A DNA stretch of 64,000 nt, from positions 248,001-312,000 of the forward strand of contig NZ_CP036278.1 of assembly GCF_007748035.1 (NCBI RefSeq). The letters run 5' to 3'. Source of the DNA: Aeoliella mucimassa (GTDB lineage: Bacteria > Planctomycetota > Planctomycetia > Pirellulales > Lacipirellulaceae). The position numbers were made by a program, and so were the translations under genes. Positions within the stretch are counted from its first letter, which is position 1; every line of letters begins with the position of its first letter. Below the pieces are notes generated by a model. The model saw only the letters and a program-made list of their open reading frames with translations, was not told where the DNA came from and did not search any database. Positions 19,363 through 28,389 of this stretch are shown here, one piece after another.

Positions 19363-19389
19363 TTGGGAGTTGGAAGTTGGGAGTTGGAT
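19362..19389. repeat. Heptamer tract, copy A
   Basis: Four consecutive 7-base units: GTTGGGA, GTTGGAA, GTTGGGA, GTTGGAT. It joins the palindromic core to the conserved module that follows. Copy B has a different G-rich heptamer tract at the same place. Confidence 0.75.
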
Positions 19390-19394
19390 GTAGA

Positions 19395-19646
19395 AATGTC
19401 ATCTTGAGGGAGCTTCCGGCGACCGAAAGATCTAGCCTACTGCTTGCAGCCTAAAGCCCACAGCTTTGACAACCGCGCAGCAACGAACCGCCACGCAACC
19501 GAACATTCGCCTGCGTGTCGCTAGTTCTTCGAGTCCAAATCAAGCATCACATCTCCATCACCTCCAATCACTAAGAAGCCAACAGCCGAGAGCTGACAGC
19601 CATACAGCACCTATTCATTAGAACACCATGGGTGGCCAATTTCCAG
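19395..19646. repeat. Conserved intergenic module, copy A
   Basis: Begins AATGTCATCTTGAGGGAGC and matches 61851-62161 in blocks: the opening about 36 bases (one or two changes), CATTCGCCTGCGTG, the stretch CCATCACCTCCAATCACTAA with AGCCAACAGCCGA, and a tail ending ATTAGAACACCA then GGTGGCCAATT. Spacer lengths between blocks differ. No coding potential seen. The remainder to 19779 is non-coding and contains a GC-rich inverted-repeat-like stretch near 19675-19710. Confidence 0.8.
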
Positions 19647-19779
19647 CGAAAAGTACAACAATCCCTAAAGGGATCCGGCGCCCAGCGAAGCGTTGTGCGC
19701 CGGCGATTTCCGCGAGCCCAAAGCACTGCTCTGGCATACCGACTCTAAATTATCGGTGGCCAAAACTCCTCATAGCACC

Positions 19780-20478
19780 TCAACCTGCCACCCTCGATAT
19801 CCAGCCGTGGATCAGGCCGGTTTGGTAGAACTGCACGGCGCTCTCGAAGCCCGCTGATTGAATGAGTGCAGCGACCTGATTGGGCGGGACGATCGCCACG
19901 TCGTTGGCGTACGCTTGTTGCATGCGGTCGCGCATTTCGTCGGTCAGTTCGGCGTCGGCCATCATCTTCATCCAGGCGTTGAGCAGCACCTGATAGTCAT
20001 GCGACGACGTATCGCACGACAGGTCGGAGCTGGCCAGTCGCCCGCCGGGTGTGAGCCGCGTGGCGATTTCGCCGAAGAACTGAGTGCGGGCAGCAGGGTC
20101 GAGAATGAACTGCGAAACTAAGAAACAGGTCGCCGCATCGTACTGGGGTGTCTTGGGAAGCGAGTCGAGAAAGCCATGGTGATACGTCGAGCGGTCGGCG
20201 AACCCTTGCTGCTGCATGCGGGCGCGGCAGACCTCGAGCATTTGGCCCGAGGGTTCGACCGCGGTGAATTGCCAGCGAGGGTGCCGGCTCGCCAGGTGGG
20301 CCATCTCGGCTCCGGTGCCGACTCCCACGCAGAGCACCTTTGCGTCGTCCGGCAGGTCGGCGAACTGCGACTCGAGCAAATAAAGCAGTGCTTCGCGAAG
20401 CGGGGCCATCTTGGCCCATTGCTGATCGTAGTTCGCAGCCTGCTGGTCGAATAGTTCGGTGAGTTTCGCTTGATCCAT
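19780..20478 (-). CDS. SAM-dependent methyltransferase
   Basis: A 232-residue class I methyltransferase: motif I VLCVGVGTGAEMAHLAS, motif II FTAVEPSGQMLEVCRAR, and post-motif RLTPGGRLASSDLS. The N-terminus (FDQQAANYDQQWAKMAPLRE) is typical of UbiE/COQ5-like and related enzymes. It lies 56 bases downstream of the DUF1501 gene on the same strand and may be the last gene of that operon. Substrate unknown. Confidence 0.87.
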   Translation of the reverse strand: MDQAKLTELFDQQAANYDQQWAKMAPLREALLYLLESQFADLPDDAKVLCVGVGTGAEMAHLASRHPRWQFTAVEPSGQMLEVCRARMQQQGFADRSTYHHGFLDSLPKTPQYDAATCFLVSQFILDPAARTQFFGEIATRLTPGGRLASSDLSCDTSSHDYQVLLNAWMKMMADAELTDEMRDRMQQAYANDVAIVPPNQVAALIQSAGFESAVQFYQTGLIHGWISRVAG

Positions 20479-20534
20479 CGTTGTCCAGGTGCTCCATCAA
20501 TTAATCAGTCCCCGAGCGTTTTGCCTTGGGCAAG

Positions 20535-21995
20535 CTAAGCAATGATCTCGCGGATGGGGTTCACGTGTTCGACGCCGACCAGCTTTTGGTCGAGGCCGTT
20601 GTAAAAGTAGCTCAGGTGGTTGGGGTCGAGGCCCATCTGTTGGAGCACGGTCGCGTGTAGCTCCTTGACTTCGGTGGGGCGCTCGACCGCGCGGCTGCCG
20701 ATTTCGTCGGTGCTGCCAACCGTGACACCCCCTTTGATGCCGCCGCCGGCCATCCACATGGTGAAGCCAAAACTGTTGTGATCGCGGCCGGTCCCCTTGG
20801 CGTACTCGGCAGTGGGTTGGCGGCCGAACTCGCCGCCCCACACCACGAGCGTTTCGTCGAACAGCCCACGTTGCTTAAGATCGGCTAGCAGCGCGGCAAT
20901 CGGCTGATCGGTCTCCCCGGCGTGCTTGCCGTGGTTGGCCACCAGGTCGCCGTGGGCGTCCCAATTGGCGTCGTTGTGAGCGCCGCCGGAGTAGATTTGA
21001 ATGAACCGCACCCCGCGTTCGACCATTCGCCGCGCGAGCAAGCATTGCGAGCCAAAGTGATGCGTCGGCTCCTGTCCCACACCATACATGGCGAGGGTCG
21101 CAGCCGACTCCTGCTGGAAGTCGACTGCTTCCGGCGCGGAGGTTTGCATCTTGTACGCGAGTTCGTAGCTGGCGATCCGGGCGGCCAGTTCCGTGTTATC
21201 GATACGCGTCGCTTGATGGCGGGCGTTGAGTTCAGCCAGCGTATCAAGCGTGTCGCGCTGCATCTCGGGCGTGATGCCGTGGGGGCGGGTGAGGTTTAGC
21301 ACCGGGGCCCCTTGATGCTTGAACGTGGTGCCTTGGTACGTGGCCGGCATGTAGCCGCTCGACCAGTTCTTCGCGCCCGAGATCGGCCCGCCGCTGGGGT
21401 CGAGCATCACCACGAAGCCAGGCAGGTTCTCGTTGACCGAGCCGAGTCCGTAGTTCACCCAGGAGCCGAGTGCGGGGCTGCCGGAGATGAGCTTGCCGGA
21501 GTTCATCATGAGCATCGCCGAGCCATGGATCGGCGAGTCGGCGACCATCGAGTTGAGGAACGCAATGTCGTCGACATGCTGGGCGAGGTGGGGAAACAGG
21601 TCGCTCACCCACTTGCCCGACTGGCCGTATTGCTTGAACTTCCACCGCGGTTCGACGATGCGGCCCTCGTTCTTCTTACCGCCGCGGCCGAAAGTTTTGA
21701 CCTGGATGGTTTTGTTATCCATGCCGACCATCGACGGTTTGTAGTCGAACGTATCAATGTGGCTTGGCCCGCCGTACATGAACAGAAAGATCACGCTCTT
21801 CGCCTTGCCAGTGCTGGTCGGCGGCTTGGCGGCCAGCGGATTGCCAGCCGAAGCCAGTTCGGACGCAGCGGCGGCCCGGGGGGCGAAGAAACCCTCGGCT
21901 CCCAGCATGCCAGCCAGGGCGGTCGCCCCGAAGCCGGCGCCGGTTTGCCACAGGAACTCTCGGCGCGTGCGGTTGCAAAAATTGCGGGTGCTCAT
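20535..21995 (-). CDS. DUF1501 family protein with Tat signal
   Basis: A 486-residue planctomycete DUF1501 protein, an alkaline-phosphatase/sulfatase-superfamily relative of unknown substrate. The N-terminus has a twin-arginine signal (RTRREFLWQTGAGFGATAL), so the protein is exported folded. Family motifs: SVIFLFMYGGPSHIDTFDYK, WVSDLFPHLA, DWGGEFGR-type VVWGGEFGRQPTAE and GRDHNSFGFTMWMAGGGIKGG. It is 24 bases downstream of a PSD1 gene; this pairing is characteristic of planctomycetes, where the pair is thought to act in polymer degradation or electron transfer, but no biochemical role is established. Confidence 0.95.
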   Translation of the reverse strand: MSTRNFCNRTRREFLWQTGAGFGATALAGMLGAEGFFAPRAAAASELASAGNPLAAKPPTSTGKAKSVIFLFMYGGPSHIDTFDYKPSMVGMDNKTIQVKTFGRGGKKNEGRIVEPRWKFKQYGQSGKWVSDLFPHLAQHVDDIAFLNSMVADSPIHGSAMLMMNSGKLISGSPALGSWVNYGLGSVNENLPGFVVMLDPSGGPISGAKNWSSGYMPATYQGTTFKHQGAPVLNLTRPHGITPEMQRDTLDTLAELNARHQATRIDNTELAARIASYELAYKMQTSAPEAVDFQQESAATLAMYGVGQEPTHHFGSQCLLARRMVERGVRFIQIYSGGAHNDANWDAHGDLVANHGKHAGETDQPIAALLADLKQRGLFDETLVVWGGEFGRQPTAEYAKGTGRDHNSFGFTMWMAGGGIKGGVTVGSTDEIGSRAVERPTEVKELHATVLQQMGLDPNHLSYFYNGLDQKLVGVEHVNPIREIIA

Positions 21996-22019
21996 CGAAT
22001 GGCTTTCGAAGGTTCGCGG

Positions 22020-24449
22020 TTAGTCCAAATATACAAACTCGTTCAGGTTCATCACCATCAAGCAGTACTGCCGCAGGGCTTCGTCGTGGTCGAGGCCATG
22101 CTTGGTGCGGAACGTGTCGATCAGCGCCAGCCCGGCGGTCACCGAGGGCTCGTCGGCCGGCCGCCCAAGGGTGAGTGTCAGTGCATGCGTTACTTGGTCG
22201 TCGAGCTGCTCGCCCGCTTCGCTCTTCACCCGCTTGGCCAGGTACTTGGCCTGCCGCTGCATGAACTCGCTATGCAGCAAGCTGAGCGCCTGAGCGGCCT
22301 GCGTGGTATTGAAGCGTGCTTCGCAACTGAATTCGGTTTCGGGGAAATCGAACAGCGATAGCTCCGGCACAATCAAGCTGCGTTTGATGTGCAAGTAGAT
22401 GCTTCGCCGCGCGGCGTCGTGCTCGCTCGAGGTGTACCAGTCTTTGCCAGGCTGGCTTTGCGTCGCGAGTACTTCCTGGGAGAGCTTGGGGTAAACGCTC
22501 GGGCCGTAGAGCTTGGTGTTCAGCTGCCCGGAGACTTGCAGGATGGTGTCGCGAATCTCCTCGGCGGTGAGCCGTCGCATGTCGAATCGCCAGAGCAGAT
22601 CGTTCGCCGGGTCGGTGGCCAACCCTTCCGGCGTGGCGGTGCTCGTCATGCGGTACGTGTTGGAGGTGAGTATCAGCCGATGCAGCGGTTTGAGATGCCA
22701 GTCGTGCTGCACCAGGTACGCAGTGAGCCAGTCGAGCAGTTCGGGGTGCGTAGGGGGAGTGCCGAGTTGGCCGAAGTTGCTTGCGCTCCGCACGATGCCG
22801 CGGCCAAAGTGATGCTGCCAGACACGGTTGGTGATCACCCGCCCGGTAAGCATGTTGTCGTCGCTGGCGATCCAGTCGGCGAGCACCCGCCGGCGGCCGC
22901 TCGAGCGAGCCCCCTCGCCCATCGCGGGAATCTGCGGCAGATCGTCGCCGAACAGCGTAGGAAACCGCGGCTCGACCTCATCGCCAGGCACGTGAGGATT
23001 GCCCCGCAGCATGATGTGCGTTGGCTCCAGCTCGGTATGGCAGACCGCCAGCGATAGCACGTACTCCGGTTGGTTCGAGTCGTCGGCCAGCTGCCGGGCG
23101 AGTTCAGTCGCTTGCTTACTGAGCTGACTGTAGGTTGCGAAGTCGCTGGCGTCGAGATTCTCCTGCAGGTGCTCGTCGAGTACTTCCTGGCGATGCTCGG
23201 TTTCGCTGCGACGTTGCTCCGGCGCGGGGAGTTTGCTGATGGCGAGCTGCTCGAGTTCGTACTGCGAGGTTTTGATTTCGGCGATTTGGTTTTCGATCTG
23301 CTTGCGACGCTCGGCCTGCTCGGGACCCGAGCAGTCGTGCAGGCTGTAGATCTTGGGATCGGCCCGCCGTGGCGCGTACGGCGTAACATCGGCAAAGAAC
23401 GACAGCATGCTGTAGTAATCGGCCTGCGGAATGGGATCGATCTTGTGATCATGGCACCGCGCGCAGCCCACGGTCAGGCCGAGGAAGCCCTGGGCGGTGG
23501 TCGACACGATATTGTCCATGTCGTCGTAGCGAGACTGCAGCGGATCGGCCGGTTCGTCGTCCCAGGTTCCCAGGCGATAGTAGCCAGTGGCGGTCATCGT
23601 TTCGGTGGTCACCTGATCGAGTTCATCGCCGGCGATTTGTTCGCGAACAAATTGGTCGTACGGCTTGTCCTCGTTCAGAGAGCGAATGACGTAGTCGCGA
23701 TACTTCCAAACATACGGCTTGGTTGCGTCGCGTTCGAAGCTATTGCTCTCCGCGTAGCGAACCACGTCCAACCAGTGACGGGCCCACTTCTCGCCATACT
23801 TTGGTGAAGCGAGTAGTTGGTCGACCAGGTGCTCGTACGCGTCGGGGCGATCGTCGGCCATGAACGCGTCGATCTCGTCCTGCGTTGGTGGCAACCCGGT
23901 GATGTCGTAGTACACACGCCGCACGAGCGTTCGTTTGCTGGCCGGCGGGGAAGGCTCGAGCCCAGCGGCTTCGAGCTTGGCCAGCACAAACGCATCGATC
24001 GGATTCGCGACCCACGACGTTTGCTTGACCTCAGGCACCGGTTGTGCTTCGGGGGGAAGGAAGGCCCAGTGCTTTTCGTACTCGGCACCTTCGGCCACCC
24101 ACTGACGCAGCAGGGCGATTTCGTCGGGCGTGAGCGGCTCGCCTTCGGGTGGCATCCGTTCGAACTCGTCGGTGCTGGCAATCCGGCGTACTAGCTCGCT
24201 TTCGTCCGGCTCGCCCGGCACGATGGCCGCCATGCCCGAATCGGTCTCCGCTCGCGAAGCATCCTGCTCGTGCAGGGCCAGGCTCGACTCGGCGTCGTCG
24301 GGGCCATGGCAGGCAAAGCAACGTGCGGCCAATAGCGGTTGCACCTGGCGGGCGTAGCTTACCGGCTCGGCGGCCGACAGGTCGCCAGCGGTTGCTAGCA
24401 GGAGCACAGGCAACCAAATCGCGCGTTGCCATCGGAATGCGAACAGCAT
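22020..24449 (-). CDS. PSD1/DUF1549/DUF1553 cytochrome c-type protein
   Basis: An 809-residue exported planctomycete protein. A signal peptide (about 1-27) precedes a cytochrome c-like domain with CFACHG, haem-type Cys44, Cys47 and His48. DUF1549 follows (about 130-345; NPIDAFVLAKLEAAGLEPS, GEKWARHWLDVVRYAES) and includes a second CxxCH (CARCHDHKIDP). The C-terminal DUF1553 domain contains NRVWQHHFGRGIV and LLRTSNTYR-like ILTSNTYRMTS. It is the first gene of a minus-strand operon with DUF1501. The family is expanded in planctomycetes; function unproven. Confidence 0.95.
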   Translation of the reverse strand: MLFAFRWQRAIWLPVLLLATAGDLSAAEPVSYARQVQPLLAARCFACHGPDDAESSLALHEQDASRAETDSGMAAIVPGEPDESELVRRIASTDEFERMPPEGEPLTPDEIALLRQWVAEGAEYEKHWAFLPPEAQPVPEVKQTSWVANPIDAFVLAKLEAAGLEPSPPASKRTLVRRVYYDITGLPPTQDEIDAFMADDRPDAYEHLVDQLLASPKYGEKWARHWLDVVRYAESNSFERDATKPYVWKYRDYVIRSLNEDKPYDQFVREQIAGDELDQVTTETMTATGYYRLGTWDDEPADPLQSRYDDMDNIVSTTAQGFLGLTVGCARCHDHKIDPIPQADYYSMLSFFADVTPYAPRRADPKIYSLHDCSGPEQAERRKQIENQIAEIKTSQYELEQLAISKLPAPEQRRSETEHRQEVLDEHLQENLDASDFATYSQLSKQATELARQLADDSNQPEYVLSLAVCHTELEPTHIMLRGNPHVPGDEVEPRFPTLFGDDLPQIPAMGEGARSSGRRRVLADWIASDDNMLTGRVITNRVWQHHFGRGIVRSASNFGQLGTPPTHPELLDWLTAYLVQHDWHLKPLHRLILTSNTYRMTSTATPEGLATDPANDLLWRFDMRRLTAEEIRDTILQVSGQLNTKLYGPSVYPKLSQEVLATQSQPGKDWYTSSEHDAARRSIYLHIKRSLIVPELSLFDFPETEFSCEARFNTTQAAQALSLLHSEFMQRQAKYLAKRVKSEAGEQLDDQVTHALTLTLGRPADEPSVTAGLALIDTFRTKHGLDHDEALRQYCLMVMNLNEFVYLD

Positions 24450-24610
24450 GCGGCCTCCAGGCGGGGGATTGGGCGAGGGCAGGGGGAGAGTGGGTCGTCG
24501 GAGTGTCGCTGGCTTCGAATTATACCAGACGGGTCAACGAGGGTGGTAATCAAAAATAGGCGAGATTCCCTAGCCTTTCGGCTCGCCTTGGTTTTCGTCA
24601 CAATAGAGCA

Positions 24611-25114
24611 ATGGCAAAGAATAAAGGTGGTGCGAAGTCTAAAAAAGACGACGCCGATAAAAACGAAAAGCTGATCGCCCAAAACCGCAAAGCGCGGCAC
24701 GAGTACGAAGTGCTCGACACGCTCGAGTGCGGTATCGTGCTTGTTGGTAGCGAGGTCAAAAGCCTGCGGAATGGCCGCATGAGCATCGACGAGGCGTACG
24801 GCCGCGTCGACCGGGGCGAGGTATGGCTCGTCGGTGTCGACATCCAGGAGTACACGTTTGCCAACGTCCAGAACCACGACCCCCGACGCCGCCGCAAGCT
24901 GCTGATGCATCGCCGGGAGATCAAAAAGTTCGCCGCCCAGGCGTACGAGAAGAACCTGACGCTGGTACCGCTGAAGATGTACTTCAAACGTGGTCGGGCG
25001 AAGGTGCTCATGGGAATTTGCCGTGGTAAGAAGATGTACGATAAACGCGAAACAATGAAAAAACGCGACGTGCAACGCGACCTCGATCGCGCGATGCGAA
25101 ACCGGCGGAAGTAA
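24611..25114 (+). CDS. smpB: SsrA-binding protein SmpB
   Basis: SmpB binds tmRNA and delivers it to stalled ribosomes for trans-translation. The 167-residue product contains the conserved NRKARHEYEVLDTLECGIVL, GSEVKSLRNGRMSIDEAY, RRRKLLMHRREI and LVPLKMYFKRGRAKV, and a basic C-terminal tail (KKRDVQRDLDRAMRNRRK). The N-terminal lysine-rich stretch is slightly extended. No tmRNA gene was seen beside it. A GC-rich inverted repeat (CACCCC / GGGGTG) follows the stop but lacks a T-run. Confidence 0.96.
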   Translation: MAKNKGGAKSKKDDADKNEKLIAQNRKARHEYEVLDTLECGIVLVGSEVKSLRNGRMSIDEAYGRVDRGEVWLVGVDIQEYTFANVQNHDPRRRRKLLMHRREIKKFAAQAYEKNLTLVPLKMYFKRGRAKVLMGICRGKKMYDKRETMKKRDVQRDLDRAMRNRRK

Positions 25115-25462
25115 CACCCACCCCACGCGGGGTGTGGCGATTCGACCGTATCGACCGACAGCGGATGATGCGAAAACGCCACATGCTCGGGCTGCGGTTC
25201 TCCCGTTTCTAGGTTTTTGCTGGTCTTCTGGCTCCTTTCTTTAGCGGTGCGTGCGCTCGGCGTTCGCCTAGCTTTTTACGACGCTCGCGCGGTTGCGAGT
25301 CGGTGGTCGTGGGGCGTCGTTCGTGCTGGTTGGCACCCTCTTTGCATTTTGCTGATCCCAACCGCAGTCGATGGTCTTGGCGACTGCGGTCTCTATCGGT
25401 GGATTGGTATTGGTGGCAAGTGGCCACGTCGTTGGAACCCAGAATCGGAAGGCGAGCACTCC
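25115..25462. other. Intergenic region, no gene seen
   Basis: About 350 bases between smpB and the PEP-CTERM gene. It contains a short GC-rich inverted repeat just after smpB and otherwise no recognised element. An open frame runs through it in phase with the PEP-CTERM gene, but the signal peptide fixes that gene's start at 25463. Confidence 0.5.
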
Positions 25463-26239
25463 ATGCAAACTGTCGCAAAGCTGTCGAAGATGTGGATCGT
25501 GGGACTCCTGTTAGTTAGTAGTAACGCAGCCAGCGCGGCGATCACTTACGACGACGAGGTGACTCCTGGCATTATCTTTGGTAGTGGTAACGCGAATGGT
25601 GGGTTTACGATCGATCGTGAAAATGGCGTAGAGCTCGGCTTGCGTGGCAAATTGCGTCACAACGCCAGCGGGCTGGCGGAGAACACTTTCAACAGCAACG
25701 GCGATGGCACTTATACGTTCCAGGCGATCGTCGCCCCCACGCAGTCGTCGCCAACTGCGGAGTGGTCGTTCGAGTGGTCGATCAATACCGACTTCGACGG
25801 CTCCTCAGGATTCACGCTCGACGACCTGACCTTCGAGCTCGCGCTCGACACCGATCCCACTGCGGGCGTTTCGTTTTACTCCTTCGATTTGATTCATGAC
25901 GAAAGCAGCCCTGGCGTGGTCTACTGGGATCACTCGATGGGCGATAATTTCAGCGATGCTGCTAGCGACTACATCGCAGCCGACGAAGCCAGCTACCTGG
26001 CAGCACTCAGCAGCTACAACGTCGCGCAGAACTCCTGGAAGCCCCATTGGTTTATACCGGGCTTCGATCCCGAACTGCTCGGCGAGTACACCTTGTCGCT
26101 GTCGGCCTACAACGGGTCGGCCTTGGTCGCGAGCACTTCGATCATGGTCAACACGGTTCCCGAACCAAGCACGCTGGCCCTGTTGGGCCTGAGCGGAATG
26201 TTCGGCACCGCGGTCTATCTGCGTTGTCGCTGGGCGTAG
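25463..26239 (+). CDS. PEP-CTERM sorted extracellular protein
   Basis: A 258-residue exported protein. The start is set by the signal peptide (MQTVAKLSKMWIVGLLLVSS, ending AASA). The body has no recognised enzymatic domain and is rich in Ser, Thr, Asp and aromatic residues. The C-terminus is a textbook PEP-CTERM tail: VPEPSTLALLGLSG, a hydrophobic segment, then a short basic end (RCRWA). PEP-CTERM proteins are processed by exosortase and commonly associated with exopolysaccharide or the cell surface. Exosortase is not in this window. Confidence 0.85.
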   Translation: MQTVAKLSKMWIVGLLLVSSNAASAAITYDDEVTPGIIFGSGNANGGFTIDRENGVELGLRGKLRHNASGLAENTFNSNGDGTYTFQAIVAPTQSSPTAEWSFEWSINTDFDGSSGFTLDDLTFELALDTDPTAGVSFYSFDLIHDESSPGVVYWDHSMGDNFSDAASDYIAADEASYLAALSSYNVAQNSWKPHWFIPGFDPELLGEYTLSLSAYNGSALVASTSIMVNTVPEPSTLALLGLSGMFGTAVYLRCRWA

Positions 26240-26269
26240 AACGCCCGGTCATCGCTCGGGCGGCACCCT

Positions 26270-26914
26270 TTAAGGGCTGAGCCGCTCGAGCACCCAGGCG
26301 TCGCCATCCAGGCGATACCGTAGCCGATCGTGCAGTCGGCTCATGCGACCTTGCCAGAACTCAAAGGTCGTCGGCAACAGCCGGTAGCCACCCCACCCCT
26401 CGGGCGTTGGCACCGGCTGGTCTTCGTACTTGTTGGCCGCAGCCACCATCGCTTCTTCCAGCACCTGGCGATTGGCCACCACTTGCGACTGGTTCGAAGC
26501 AACCGCACCGAGCTGACTGGCTCTCGGCCGCGTGGCAAAGTACTCTTCGGAAGTCGCGCGGTCGACCTTTTCGATCGATCCGACCACCCGCACCTGGCGA
26601 CCGAGCTGGCCCCAGTAAAAGCAGATGGCCGCTTGGGGATTCGCGTTCAGGTTGCTCGCTTTGTCGGACCCGTAATTGGTGAAGAACACCAGCCCGCGGT
26701 CGTCGACCTCTTTCAGCAGCATCACTCGCGCCGAGACGTTGCCTTCCGTGTCGGTGGTAGCCAGCGTCATGGCGGTGGGTTCGTACCACTCGCCGGCTGG
26801 GTTGGCGATGGCGTCTTGCATCCATCGTTCCATCTGCTCAAACGGGCTGGCCGCTACGTCGGCTTCGTTGAGTCCTTGATCGTTATAGTCGGTTCGCAGG
26901 TCGGCCAGGTCCAT
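26270..26914 (-). CDS. pdxH: Pyridoxamine 5'-phosphate oxidase
   Basis: PdxH is an FMN enzyme that oxidises pyridoxine/pyridoxamine phosphate to pyridoxal phosphate. The 214-residue product contains EPTAMTLATTDTEGNVSARV, MLLKEVDDRGLVFFTNYGS, the FMN-binding FYWGQLGRQVRVVGSIEKV, and the C-terminal substrate-binding segment EFWQGRMSRLHDRLRYR. The ATG at 26914 gives the normal length. It lies 27 bases after the sulfatase gene, so it may be transcribed with it. Confidence 0.95.
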   Translation of the reverse strand: MDLADLRTDYNDQGLNEADVAASPFEQMERWMQDAIANPAGEWYEPTAMTLATTDTEGNVSARVMLLKEVDDRGLVFFTNYGSDKASNLNANPQAAICFYWGQLGRQVRVVGSIEKVDRATSEEYFATRPRASQLGAVASNQSQVVANRQVLEEAMVAAANKYEDQPVPTPEGWGGYRLLPTTFEFWQGRMSRLHDRLRYRLDGDAWVLERLSP

Positions 26915-26941
26915 AGGGGTCACTCCTTTGTGAATGCCGTG

Positions 26942-28342
26942 TTACTTGTTCAATTGGTTTTCGACTGGCTCGATCGATTGCTTGTGAGCAGCGGCCAGTT
27001 CGGTTAGTTGGGCAATGATTTCGGGATGCTGCCCGGCGACGTTGTATTGTTCGCTGGGATCGTGCTCCAGGTGATAGAGCAGCGGCTGCTCGTGCTTCTG
27101 ACGTTTCTCGCCGATGCCGTAACAGCCTTGCGTGACGAAGTGGGCTTTCCAGGGACCTTGCCGCACCGCGAACAGCTCCTCTTCGCGCCAGTAGAACATG
27201 CGATCGCGGGGCGAGTCGTCGGTGTCGCCGGCCAGCACGCCCGATAGGTCGTAACCATCCAGGGTGCGATCGTCTGGCACCTTGGCACCCGCCAGCTTGG
27301 CGAACGTCGGTAGCAGATCCATGGTGGCTCCCATCTCCATCACGACGCGAGGCTTCACGTGTCCTGGTCCCCAGAACACCGTCGGCTCGCGCATGCCGCC
27401 TTCGAAGGCGGTGCCTTTGCCTTGTCGCAACAAGCCAGCCGAGCCGCCGTGCGTCTGGAACGGTAGCCATGGCCCGTTGTCGGAAGTAAAGACCACGATC
27501 GTCTGCTCGTCGAGATCAAGCTCGCGAAGCACCTCGACGATTTGGCCGACGCCGAAGTCGATCTCCTCGACCACGTCGCCAAACAACCCCCGGCGGCTGG
27601 TTCCGCGATGCGCGTCGCCAACGTGCAGTGGAATGTGTGGCAGCGAGTGGGCCAGGTACAGGAAGAACGGCTCGTCCTTGTGCGCCCGCACGAACTCCAC
27701 CGCTTTTTGCGAGTAACGTTTGGTGAGCGTTCGCTGGTCGGCCGGGCGTTCGACCTCGCGGAGGTTCTCGAGGATCGGCACGTTGTACTGTCCGTGCGGC
27801 GGCATATAGCTTTGGTCCTGGCGGTAGCCCTTGTGGTAGCCGGGGAAGCCGGGCTGCAGGTCCATGTCGTTCGAGTAGGGAATGCCCCAGTAGCTGTCGA
27901 ATCCATGCGCGGTCGGCAGGTACTCGGGCAGGTGGCCGAGATGCCATTTGCCAATCGCTCCGGTCGCGTAGCCGCGGTCGTGCAGCACTTCGGCCAGGGT
28001 CACTTCGTCGGCCGGCAGTCCCCCCTTCGAGTTGGGGAACAACACGCGCCGCTTCTTCGAGATCATTCCGTTGCGAATCGGATAGCGACCAGTGATCAGC
28101 GCGGCTCGACTTGGCGTGCAGACACAAGCGCCGACGTAGAAGTTGGTCCATCGCTGACCTTCGACCGCCATGCGATCGAGATTCGGCGTGCGGATCGTGG
28201 GATGCCCAAAGCAACCGAGATCGCCGTAGCCGAGATCGTCGCAGAACACCACGATGAAGTTGGGTGGTCGCTCTTCACAAAGACCAACGCGAGTCGTGAG
28301 CAACAGCAGCAGCGCGGCAAATACCGTGGTGATGTTTCGCAT
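26942..28342 (-). CDS. Exported sulfatase (formylglycine-dependent)
   Basis: A 466-residue type I sulfatase likely acting on sulfated polysaccharides, as is typical of planctomycetes. Signal peptide at about 1-22 (ending GLC-EE). The metal-binding Asp pair is in VVFCDDLGYGDLG. The active-site Cys75 of CTPSRAALITGRYP is in the C-x-P-S-R motif that becomes formylglycine. GKWHLGH and FTSDNGPW supply further metal and sulfate ligands. The frame stays open far upstream, but the signal peptide and ATG at 28342 define the start; the neighbouring ketosynthase-like gene ends 47 bases upstream. Confidence 0.94.
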   Translation of the reverse strand: MRNITTVFAALLLLLTTRVGLCEERPPNFIVVFCDDLGYGDLGCFGHPTIRTPNLDRMAVEGQRWTNFYVGACVCTPSRAALITGRYPIRNGMISKKRRVLFPNSKGGLPADEVTLAEVLHDRGYATGAIGKWHLGHLPEYLPTAHGFDSYWGIPYSNDMDLQPGFPGYHKGYRQDQSYMPPHGQYNVPILENLREVERPADQRTLTKRYSQKAVEFVRAHKDEPFFLYLAHSLPHIPLHVGDAHRGTSRRGLFGDVVEEIDFGVGQIVEVLRELDLDEQTIVVFTSDNGPWLPFQTHGGSAGLLRQGKGTAFEGGMREPTVFWGPGHVKPRVVMEMGATMDLLPTFAKLAGAKVPDDRTLDGYDLSGVLAGDTDDSPRDRMFYWREEELFAVRQGPWKAHFVTQGCYGIGEKRQKHEQPLLYHLEHDPSEQYNVAGQHPEIIAQLTELAAAHKQSIEPVENQLNK

Positions 28343-28389
28343 GAGATCCAGTTGGGTAGTGGTCAAAAGAGTTGAGTGACCACTCCAAT

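Noticed and set aside
25115-25462. tmRNA gene beside smpB
   Set aside because: No tRNA-like ends or tag-peptide reading frame could be found.
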